64,000 nt of DNA, from the NCBI GenBank assembly GCA_029204225.1, contig CM055095.1:43863184-43927183 (forward strand), written 5' to 3'. A program made the position numbers and the translations under genes. The notes below the pieces were generated by a model. It saw nothing but the letters and a program-made list of their open reading frames with translations, made no database searches and had not been told where the DNA came from. Positions 1 through 12,500 of the stretch are shown here, in pieces (within the stretch, counting starts at the first letter, position 1; each line of letters opens with the position of its first letter). This DNA is from Diphasiastrum complanatum. Its lineage: Eukaryota > Streptophyta > Lycopodiopsida > Lycopodiales > Lycopodiaceae.

Positions 1-402
1 GTTAACCTCATGAACTCTTGGACGCATCTTCAAGACAACAAGATAACAAGTTCTTATGAATGCTAAAGTTTCTATACCTAGTCTCACAAACTCAAAAGAG
101 TGTACAAAATTTGGAACTTTTGAAATTTTTTTCCTTAATGCGTACCAAGTCTAGTACTCATTCTATCGCTCAACACCCAATTAATCTTGAATGTAATCAA
201 AGTTATAATAAATACTTGAAAAAGTCTGTATTGGAATCTCACTTGAGCTACTTGCAAAACTCTCATTTGAGCAAAACAAAAAAGATACTTCTAAGCCTTG
301 AAAGAGTAAGACTTATGAACCCTAAAAGACATGCAATTGTACATACATGTAAGCTTAGCTTAGCTTAAACTCAGTACATCTTCAGATCACGTGATAACTC
401 AC
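1..402 (-). other. CYP59 intron 6, partial
   Basis: AT-rich sequence downstream of the exon 6 donor at 401-402. I looked for the expected continuation (acidic linker with a LEDDWVP-like string, then the RRM) on the minus strand and did not find it. No other feature is visible here. Confidence 0.6.
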
Positions 403-502
403 CTCCTTTGGCAGCTTCAACTCTGGGGAACTCTCTGGAATAAGTTCTACCAGCTGGGGAGGATCCTCAAATGGATCATCAAGTATGTAGGTGTGTTTTA
501 CT
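403..502 (-). CDS. CYP59: CYP59 exon 6
   Basis: A 100-nt exon after acceptor AACATTTGCAG, encoding [20 protein letters not shown] then [13 protein letters not shown], with donor GTGAGT. The [10 protein letters not shown] string is the hallmark of the linker between the PPIase and RRM domains in this family. The next exon is not within positions 1-402. Confidence 0.93.
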
Positions 503-3500
503 CTGCAAATGTTTAAGTTCGTTATGTAACTTGAATATGAATATCTTGAGCCAAACTGCTCACGAGGACACCAAAGATGATTGAAAATAATCTTTTGAAG
601 CTTTCAAAACCTAGGCCAAAAAGGCATTTGAAAGACACATCAACAAGGCTCGTACAAGCTAATCGATCATTGAGGCGACAAGAAATACCAACCTGATATT
701 TTTAAAAGGACGACCTTTCTCATCGACATAGGCTTCATTGATCCGCATAATCGTATCAATTCCCTCGGCAATCTCTCCAAAAATCTAGGTCATAAACTTG
801 AAGTGCTGGGTAATACTGACAAATAAAGAATGTGGCATAGTAATGAAAGAACACGCAAGACAGGTCCCCTCTGATACTCACCGTATGCTTGCCATCCAGA
901 TAATCAATGCCAGGTCTAGCTGTAATGTAGAACTGGAGGACAGCAAATTGTTTGGCCAAGTAAATCAAAGTGCTCATGAAAACAAAATTCTGGAAAGACG
1001 GGTTCTAACAGTAAAAAAATATAACACTCATTTTTCTTCAAGAATTTTAAGGTGTCAAAAGCCACTGCACTATCTTAATCTAATCATACTGATTGGTTGA
1101 AGTGTAAAGCATGCAACAAGTGGAGCGCACAGCTTATTTTCCTTATGAAGTTTACATAAGAAGAACTGCAAATGTTGTAAAATTGTGTTTCAGGACATTG
1201 AGATACAAGAAAATCGCTGCCATTGATCTCTTCTTTCCAAAAAGCTATAGCATCAGCTGATCATTGTTGTAAGTATTAAAATGCTATAAATTTGATGCTT
1301 ATGGAGAACCAGCATGAAAATTTCAATTCTGAAACAGTTCCGATGAGAAAGATGTCAACAAATTTGATAAATATCTTTTGAGCTCCTAATTAAATTTCCC
1401 AATATACAGGATGAAATTGTAAATTTCCCAGACCATGGTTTCCTACTCCACTTACAGAGAAATTCCCAAATCTCGATCTTGCAAATTGTAAATGGGTGTT
1501 GCCTGTAAAAGCGACATCTAATCTCCACAACGGTTCATTTTCACCTGGACAAATATGTGTCATCTAAGTCTCTTCTAAAAGTCTGATTAATTGTGGCCTC
1601 CTATGGAGTCAATAGAGAAAACCCCAGAAGCAGCACGTTCTCACCTCACCTAGCCTTCAAACTGAGCTACATAAATATTCATGCACTAAAACACTAGTAG
1701 CATCTGCAAGACTTAAAACCATAAAGCTCAATAAAAAATAATAACAGCCAACATTTCTGAATTACAAAAAAATTGTTGTTGCAAGATTATTGCTGGGGAT
1801 AATTTCATGAGAAAAAATGTTCGATCATAAGACTTCAATCTCAACAGTATGAATTATTAATGTCCAACAGGCAAACATAAACATTACAGATCAATTTAAA
1901 GTCTTGATAACTTCATGCACCGTATAGCTTAGCTTACAAATGGAATTATGCTAAAATCAGGTAGCAGTGTGAACATCCATCAAAGTTCAAACCAATAAAA
2001 CAATATGCTACAGCCAGTGCTAGCCTTTCTTATGAGTCAAAACGATCCCTAGAAATACGCGTACTTTAAGCTACCGAAGCTTGAGATTAGTTGTGTTTTC
2101 GCATCAACTGATTTGATGCATGACACATGAGAGCCAGATCAGAGGCTACCTACATTCTCAGGCTACAGATGGGACTCAGTATACAGGGCAGAGGCGAGAT
2201 CTACAAGCGGTAGAGGTTCAGGTGGGGTCGCATGTTTATATAGAGAGTCACTACACTAGATTATAGAGTTTATCAAACATGACGAGTATGCACGTTGTAT
2301 ATGGGTCCATCTCATTGGATGCGATATCGGGCTGGCCAGGGATCTCTTTATTGCTGCATGCTACTTTCCTCCAGAGTCCTCTTCTGTAGAGAGCATTGGC
2401 TCTCACTTCACTGATCTCTCCACAGATATTGTCAGATTCTCAGATCGAGGTTCTATACTTCTTACTGGTGATTTTAACGCCAGAATAGCTACGCGACAGG
2501 TAGAGTTCCATGATGCTGATGACCATCTACGCATACAAGCCATTGGTTGTGCTAGCCATTTATAATGGCCTAGCCCATTGGCCTGATTCAAGCAGCTACA
2601 CATGCTACCCTCATAGTGCTGGGCACAGTGTTGTTGACTATCTCATGGGGTCACCATCCCTCATTCCACTGATATCACACTTCGAGGTCATTCCCACTAC
2701 TCTCTCTGATCACTCCTTTCTATCCTTCCATCTGGGTTCTATCCCAACTCCACGAACCTCACCTCGTTCCTTGCTCACCCTTACATCAAGACTCACCAGG
2801 AAGCCCTTGCCTCTTTACTCCATCACTTCCCACACGATAGCACATTAGAGTCACATGCTCGTTTCCTTACCATCTCACTTCATATAGCCGCCTTGGTTTC
2901 CTTTCCATCCACACCCCACTGTCATGCAATCACACCAGCTCATCATGCTCGGCCTCCGTGGTTTGATGATGAATGTCGTTCACTACACCTCCGTGTTACA
3001 CATGCACGTACACGTGATCCACTTATTCTCTCCACTGTTCGTCGATCTCTCCATCGTACACTCCACTACAAAAAGCGCGACCACAAAGAGCAAAAAGGGA
3101 GAAGCCTCTTTGCTTCCCTATTTAGTTCCTCTACTGGCGCCTTTTAACATGCATTTATCTCTCGTGCTCCACCCCCTCTTTTTGACGACCTACATGTCTG
3201 GTCCACCTACGCTACCTCACTCTACACCATACCTATTGACTCACCCATTTCCATCTCCCCCCGTCCCAGTGAATTCACCTTCTTCACCCTTGAAATGGTC
3301 ACTGAGGCCATAAAGAGAATGAAAACCCACCGCACTAGAGACATAGAAGACCTTGAATCAGAACTTCTGATCCATGCTGCAAATCTACTCTCACCCACTC
3401 TAGCCACTCTGCTTAATCATGTTGTCGTCTTGGGCTTCCCCCACTCCTAGTGCACTAATATCATCCATCCCATCCACAAAAATGGTGACCCCATGAATCT

Positions 3501-6500
3501 TGGTAACTACCGTACTATCATGATTGGCCATGTCATAGCGAAGCTTTATGGTACTATACTTCAGTCACGATCAGCTCTGAGGCTGAGACCAGGAAACTAC
3601 ATGCACTGGGCCAGGCTGGCTTTCGTGCTCACCATTCTACCACAGATCATGTCTTCACTCTTCGAGCTATCATTGACGAGGCCATGCATAGGAGACAGAG
3701 GGTTTACTGTTGCTTTGTTGACTTCAAGAAAGCCTTTGATTCTGTTCCACGCTTTCTTCTCATCCAACGACTACATGATCTGGGCTTCTCTACTGATACA
3801 GTTCTAGCTATCATGGCACTTTATGAGCGAGTTCTTGGATGTTTCGGGGAGACATTGGCCTCTTAGAGCATATATGGAGTACCATCGGGGTGAAACAGGG
3901 TTGTTCCCTTTCACCTACACTATTCGGACTATATATTGATGAGCTTGAGAGAGTCACTGAGCAAAGTGGTGATACAGGTTGCCGACTTGGGGATAGTTTG
4001 ATTGCCATTCTCCTATATGCAAATGATGTTGCTTTAGTCTCCTCGACTAGAGACGGGTTACAAAGACAGTAGGACAGTCTTCATGCTTTCTACATTAGAT
4101 GAGGTTTGCGGGTTAACATTAAGAAGACCAAAGTTATGGTCTTCAACACATCTAGAGCTTTCATGCTGCGACAGGAGCTTTTTCTAGATGGACAACCGCT
4201 GGAGATTGTGTCATCCTACACCTATCTTGGGGTTCTTTTCATTGGTCCTATATATGGTATGAGACATGCAACTACAGCCAGACTTGGGAAGGGACATGAC
4301 TTGTTGGTCCAGCTTGAGCATGTTTGCTTTCAGAGATTCATTCGGGACGCCCCGAGTAAGTGTCGGTTCACTGCATTGTATGCTGCAGAGACATGGTGCC
4401 TAGGGCTCACATCTGCGGATTGGGCCAGTATCTTACGCCTCCAGGTCCTTATGCTCTCACGGATGATACGAGCTAAGCCCTCTGTCCCGCACCGGATTAT
4501 CCTAGGAGAATTTGCAGTTCCACCGTCTCATCACATATATAGAATATCTTAGGCTACTTCCCACTAATGCACAGAGATATCCACAGGCAGCACTCATATC
4601 ATCTTAGGACCTTCACAGTCTGGGCTATCACTTGTCATGGTTCTCACAGGCATCACGTCTATTGGATACTTTTGGCATATCTATCACGAACCTCCCATCG
4701 GATACTCACGATTATATCAGACATTTCCTATACAGAGCATACCTTCGTCGCACATGGCAGGGCCAATTAGGGGTTAAACCCGACTACTACAAGACTCATT
4801 TCTTGGAGATGGATGACGTGGGGACCCCAGTTCTACCACGCTATTTAGATTCTGGATTATCCCATGGCCTAAGATTCACACTGGGTCAGCTACGAGTCTC
4901 ATCACATCAGCTTGAGATTGAGATTGTCCATGGTATCCCACGCGAGGAGCCGATCTACTAGTTATGTTCATTGTCTGAGGTGGAATCAAAGGAGCACTTT
5001 TTGTTCAAATGTCCAGTCTACTAAGAGATTAGAGGGAGATACCATTGCCTTTTTAGAGAGACTCCGGTCACATTGTGGTCCCTTACAGCATTTGATGACC
5101 CGAGATGTGTCACACTTATGATCAGAGAGATGTTTTTACTATGACAGGACCTACACCAACCATCTGTTCACCTTGATACACAGCTCCAGATCACATCGTG
5201 TTTCTCCCGCAGGAGATCACGAACAAACCCTAGATTGGATGATAGTGGCGACGACAGTGACCCTGTACTACACAGAGACCAGAGACGGCATACTACTCAT
5301 ATTGCCCATAGAGCCACTACTCAGAGACGACCCCCTTGGAGACGGCAGCAGCATCTATCGAGACCACCTCCAAGCGTTATCCCCATCACATCCTTCTTTC
5401 ATAGCAGCAGTACTTGATGGCACGGAGATATACCATTATCTTATTGGCATCACCTCACATTCATAGTATAATACATTGGCATTTCATTTCCTTTTTGTTA
5501 TGGAGATGTTTCATATGCTCCCATTGTACCACACACTAGACTAGACGGGACGCTTTACGATGTAGAGCTAAGCTCCGTGGCTCCACCATTTTTATGGATG
5601 ATGATCTTACTTGGATATAGGTCGTGATATTAGACATCATCATAATCTTCTCTGGCCAACAATTCTTCGAGAACACTGCAATTTTCTCAAAACTTGGGGC
5701 AATCGGAGCGAAATTATTGCTCTCTTCAAAAAAAAAACCAGTATTTGTTTTTCCTCATACTATAGTAGATCGAGGTCCACATAACCACCAATTTGACTGA
5801 AATGACTAATAGGGTGGTTCATCTTCCAAAAATCTAGATATACCCCAAAAACAACCCCTAATTATAGGGCATTTACTCTTGTTTCCAATCAGTATGCCAA
5901 TGCTCTCAATGTTGATCAGAGACCTCGTGATGGCACTGCTGTGGTTACAGATGGAATCATATGCGGTATAAAAGATGAGACAGTGTTGCCTACAGTCCAT
6001 ACTCCTTGCCACCACCTGCTCACTCCTCTTTCTTGATACCTAAGATCCATACACCTGCCAAGTCATTCGAGCAATACATTTTCTCCTACATCGAGCAAAT
6101 CAAGAACGAATCCACCTCTCTAAGAAAGAAATGGGACAGCTTCAAACGGTCATTCACACTATGGCCGCTGAACGAGAAATCATGTTAGTCCGGATTACTT
6201 ATTGGAGGCAGCAATAAGTAACCAAGGAGAACCTACTAAGATTCAAGAGTTGGAAGAGAAGATAGAGCAACATAAGGCTGAGACAAAATCGTGGGCTTCT
6301 CTGTTCAAGGAGGATGTTAGGGAGGGTACACCATCCTTCAACCGAGTCATTTCGGCCACCATATCCGAAGAGCGAATGCAAGAATACAAAGCCCTGAATA
6401 TTAGGGTCCGCGCAGTTGAAGACACCGACGATCCAATGACTGAAGCAGCCAGCTTTCTCTCAAGCACACTCTCCCATCACTCCGAAGGGTTGGATAGAGC

Positions 6501-9500
6501 TTGGAGAACCAAGAGAGACCCCTCTACACTCATAGTTCGCTTCACGAATCTGGAAGAGAGACAGGCAGCTCTCAAACTGCGGGCCAAGCTTAGAGGTACA
6601 CTTATATTTATGGATGATGATCTCACTCCCATGCAAGTTGTGGATCGGAAAAAAGCATCTATTGAGGCAAAAGCTTTGGGGAAGAGGGTAATTTATCGGG
6701 ATGGCAAGGCCCCTCGGACTAAGCAGTTCGGGGGGTCCTCCTTAAGCATTGCGGTTGAGGCTATGGAACTGCAATGGCATTCACTCCTCGGTTACTACCG
6801 GTGATTTTAGAGACTTTTGTGAGGAGGGTGATCTCTTCCTATTCACAGAGACACATGAGAGTCCAAAAAGAGGTCTACCTGTTGTTACGGGTTTTTGCTG
6901 GTACTCTGCACATCGGCGGTCGACCAGAGCATTGACAGATCGGGGTTCTGGTGGGGTGGCCTGCTTAGTCTGCGACTTCATTCGGCCTTGGGTCTAGTTG
7001 GTGCACACAGGTGAGCGAGCTCGCTATATTTGGATTCAGGTGGACCGGACTTTGATGGGATTGACCCGTGACCTCTTTCTGGCCATTTGTTATTTTCCAC
7101 CAGACACCTCAGTTTTCACAGCAAATGAGGAGTCACCTTACATGGATATCTCTTCAAACATTATCCGATATGAGAAGCGGGGTTATGTTCTTTTAGCTAG
7201 CGACTTTAATGCCAGGACTGGGTCTAGGCAGACAGAGTTCCATAGAGCAGAGGATGATCCACAGCGGATACATGCTTTAGACTGGAATGATCTTGGCCTC
7301 CGGCGACGATCAGCAGATGCAGAGGGTCCAGTTACTGCATACGGAGAGCAGATGCTTCAGTTGGGCGAGGCTCATGGATTGGCCATTTATAATGGCTTAT
7401 TGTAGTGGCCTGATTCAGGTGACTTTACTTGTTTTCCACACAGTGGAGGGAGTAGTGTTGCTGACTATTTCATGGGATTGCCGTCTCTCCTCCCCTACAT
7501 TTCATCTTTCCTGGTTCACCGTACCACTTTGTCTGACCACTCATACCTCTCTCTCTCTCTATTGGCCTTCTTCACACCCCATGTACTAATACCCTAACTC
7601 CTGGCAACAAAACAGTGTACCGCTATCATCCTCAAAACACCCCAAGGTACAGGGAAGCATTATCTGACCTCCTGACTCATTTCCCTTACAACGATACTTT
7701 GACGAACCAATCTCTTTTTCTTCTCTGGACCTTGCATATCGCTGCATCCCTTGCTTTCCCATCTCCACGGCCCAAGCACTTACGACATAATCGACCACAC
7801 AACCCTGGTATGACCACGAGTGTAACCAACTTCATCTGGACTTGATTTACGCACGTTGCCACTTTCCCCATATGGTAAAGGACTTATCCCGTGTATACCG
7901 TAGAACCACCCGAAAAAAGAAAATACTTACAAAATCGGCTAGGGGAAGAAGATGATGGACCTTCTCTTTAGCTCCTCGTCGCGATCATTTTGGCAAAAAT
8001 TCCTCTCACGGGCACCTCCACCCCAGATCACAGATCTTAGCACATGGGTAACCTATGCCACATCGTTGTACACTGTTCCTGACACCCCCTCCACTTCCTA
8101 CACATCCCTACACATGTACTTCTGATATATTCTCTCCAGCCATAGTAGAAGAGGCCATTGACCGATTAAATCTACATAAGGCCAAGGATATTGATGATCT
8201 AGAAGCTGAACTTTTGAAGCAAGCTGCTGACATTCTCACCCTTCCTCTCTCTCCTCTTTAACCGCTCTATCACATATGGTTTCCCCTCACCCTGACCCAC
8301 AAACCTTATCCATCCTATCCATAAAGGCGGTGATCCCATGAAAGCCGACAACTATCGTACCATCATGATCAGTCACCTCTTTGCCAAGGTTTATGGTTCT
8401 ATTCTTCAGTCAGAGATCAGTACAGAGATGGATACCCGAGCACTGCATGTCATAGGTCAGGCAGGTTTCAGACCAGGATATACCACATCAGATCATATTT
8501 TCACCCTGAGATCCATCATTGAGGAAGCTAAGGCCAGGAGAGAGCGTGTATATTGTTGCTTTGTGGATTTCCGCAAGGCCTTTGACTCTATGCTTGTCAG
8601 AATTGAGTTACTAGTCCTACTAGCACTCACACAAAACCAAGCATAAAAATTCAGGTCATAGGAGAATTGAGCAATTGCTCTAGCTCATTGAATTGAATGG
8701 AATAACTGTCGTGGGGCACCAGCCTTCTTAAATAGTTTTTCTAATGATTGATAAAAGCTAATGAGCCTAAAGTAAATAGCAAAAGACAAAAAGCTAATTG
8801 CTATAATTACGACCTATATTGGGTAAACACCCAAGATGAGTTTCTAAGTGATAAAAGCAAATCCTATTCTAGTAGTAGTGCACCCACCTACATGCATAAC
8901 TAAAAAACGAATTTACTATTAATAGTACTGACCCTAAAATATGACTTACTATAAATAGTAATGGCCCCTAAAAATAGCACGCAAGCATGGCCAAACTATC
9001 ATTAAGGGGTGTCAAATAAACATTGAATTCTAACACTCCCCCTTAATGTTTACTTTGTTATCTATTACTCCTAGAAGTTCTCTAAATTCTGAAATTTTTC
9101 TTTGCCAAGACCTTTGGTAAAGATATCTGCAACTTGCTCTTCCGTAGGGCAATAGATACGCTCCACTTCATTACTTTGAATTTTCTCTCTAATGAAGTGT
9201 TGTTGTACTTCAATATGCTTTGTCCTGCTGTGAAAAACTGGATTTTTCGCCAATTTAATACAACTCGGATTGTCGCATTGAAGTACCGTAGGTGAATCTT
9301 GTACCATTTGTAGATCATGTAGAATCCTTCGCAACCATATTGCTTCACATGTTGCACTCGTAGTAGCTCAATATTCTGCCTCTGTAGATGATAAAGCAAT
9401 AGTATGTTGCTTCTTTGAACTCCAAGAGATAGCACCAGAACCAAGACTAAAAATCTAACTTGTAGTAGATCTTCGGTCTTCCGCATCTCCAGCCCAATCA

Positions 9501-12500
9501 GCATCCACATATCCCTGTAACTTCAAATCATCCTGTCTACCATAGAGAATACCGAATCTCAAAGTGCCCTGGATACATGAGTATTCGCTTAGCAGCTTTC
9601 CAATGAATCTGCTTAGATTTAGCTGATTAACCATACTCACAGCATAAGCAATATCTGGTCTTGTAGTAGTTAGATAGATTAAGCTTCCAACTAGCTTTCT
9701 ATATAACGTCTCATCTACATCCTGATCTTCCTCAGCTTTAGTAAGCTTACATCCACTATCATATGGTGTAGATGTAGGCTTGCACTCTGACATATTGAAC
9801 TTTTCAAGAATTTCTTTAGCATACTTAGATTGAGAAATGAATAGTCCCTGTGCTACTCTCCATACCTCAATCCCAAGAAAATATTGTAGTGAACCAAGAT
9901 CTTTCATATCAAATTCTGATGAGAGATCTTTCTTGATTCCCTGAATCATACTATGATCTGATCCTGTAATAATAAGATCAACCACATACATCACTACAAT
10001 AACAATATGATAATTCCTGACCAAAACATAAAGTGAATTCTCCGAACCTTTGAAAGCCAAGCTCCTCAAAGTATGTATCAATCCTCGTGTACCACGCCCT
10101 GGGTGCCTGCTTAAGTCCATATAATGCCTTGTCCAACCTGCAAACCTTATCTTCATGTCCTGCTACTATGTATCCCTCTGGCTGCTCCATGTAAACTTCT
10201 TCCTCTAGAAATCCATTCAAGAATGCACTTTTTACATCCATTTGTTGAATATCCCATCCAAATTGAGCTGCCAATGATAAAACAATCCTCATAGTAGTAA
10301 ATTTAGCAACTGGTGCAAAAGTTTCCTCATAGTCAATCCCTTCTTGTTGAGCATAACCTTTTGCCACCAATCTTGCCTTATGTTTATCTATAGAACCATC
10401 TGATTTGTACTTAGTCCTATAGACCCACTTGCATCCAATGGCCTTTTTACCTGTAGGTAGCTGAACAAGTCTCCAAGTCTTGTTCTTCATGATTAAGTCG
10501 TACTCCTCATCCATAGCTTTCCTCCAAATATCCTCTTTTTCAACCTCTCTGAAAGTAGATAGATCCTTGGTCTCTAATACTGTGGCCATATATGCAAAAT
10601 GTACATCCCCATCTTCATGATGATCCTCTTGTCGAACCTCCTGTCGATCTTGATCTTCATGTTGCTTTTCAAGTCTAGTTGATCTCCTAGTTCCATGTGT
10701 ATTGGACTCTCCCTGTTCCATAATAACACTATCCTTGATAGTTTCATAGTACCACCTAGGCAATCTTCTAGCTTCTGAAGTAGGATGCTTCCTGCTTGGT
10801 GAAGTAGGAGGTGAATAAGTATCCCATATACTTGACCTCTCCTTCCTCTTTCCTATCTCAACCAAAGACACTTTAGGTTCTTGAATTGGCGTAGGCGATA
10901 CATGGTCGATTCAGGTTCCTATAATAACTCGTCACATAATATAGGGATTCCACCATCTTGATCCTTATCAAAATATATTTCTATATCTTTATGAGTTGCC
11001 TCCTCATCAAAGATTACATTTTTACTTATGATTATTTTCTTACCCTCCAAGTCATATAACCTGTATCCCTTCTCTTGATTATTAATTATAACCAAGAAAT
11101 AAACGTTTGGTCGCCTTAGAATCCAATTTGCTTCTAGAATCCTTAGGTATGTGAGAATAAGCAATACTTCCAAACACACTCAAATGACTTACATCTGGCT
11201 TCCGTCCCGTGTAAGCTTCCTTTGGAGTTCGATTCTCTACAACCTTTGTAGGACTTCGATTCAAAAGATAAACGGCCGTCTTAACTGCCTCACCCCAAAA
11301 CATTTTTACTCTTGAGCATACTCCTCGCAATTTCCACTATGGACCGGTTCTTTCTTTCCGCAACTCCATTTTGTTGAGGCGTGTCTGTATTTGCAAATTG
11401 TCTCTTTATACCATGATCCTTGCAAAACACCTGAAATTCCGTAGAAAGATACTCTCCCCCTTTGTCCGAGCGAAGTATCTTAATTTGTCTATCTGTTTCT
11501 TTCTCCACCTGTGTCTTAAACCATGTGAAATATTTGAAAGCTTCACCCTTATTCTTCAGAAGATAGATCCATGTCTTCCTAGAATAGTCATCCACAAACA
11601 CCATAAAGTAACTTGCTCCCCCATAAGACTGAGTCTTCATAGGACCACACAAATCTGTATGAACAAGTTCTAGAACATTTTTCGCCTGAATGTACTAGGC
11701 AAAAATTTCTTTATATGATGCTTGCCTGAGACACAGCCTTCACAAACCTTGTGATTAGAAATGACTTGAAGTAAACCTGTAACCATGTTAAATTTCCTCA
11801 AGACTTGTAGACTTTTGTAATTCAGATGTCCATACCTCTCGTGCCATAACTTACTCAATGATTCAGTATCCGCAAGACTTGCATGATGATCCACCACCTG
11901 AGCTTGAAGTTTATACAACCACCCTGCAAGTATGCCCTCAGCTACTACTTCATCATTTTTCTTCTTGATGAGACACCGCTGTTCATCAAACTGCACCACC
12001 ATGTGTTGCTTTGCAATAGCTGATACTGAGAGCAAGTTTTTCTTGATTCCTGGTACATAACGCACATCCTTTATGTTTCCAATCTTCCCTGAAGGTAGTT
12101 GTATTTGTACTTTTCCAACTCCCTTTATATCATATGTGTAGTTGTCCCCCATCTTCACATTTGACCCATCATCTAATTTTTGAAATTTAGATAGCCAGTC
12201 TCGCCTAGGTTTCATGTGCTTAGAAGCTCCTGAATCAATAAACCAATAGTCTTCTTCCTTTGAGAAGGCACTACCAAAAGATGTCGATGCCGAAAACAAC
12301 TCATAGTCTTCAAGATCTAAAGCACTCAATTTTGCATTAGAAATTTCTTCTTCTTCAGCAAAATTTCCATCCTGCTTTTTCTTGAACTTGTTGTGCCAAC
12401 ACTCCTTTGCATAATGTCCTAATTTTCCGCAAATGAAGCAGTTTCCTTTTCGAACCACTTTCTTTCCATCTTATGACCGATTTGATTGATTCTCCTCCAT

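Noticed and set aside
1-402. CYP59 exon 7
   Set aside because: No text matching the acidic linker or RRM start was found on the minus strand; the exon must be further left.
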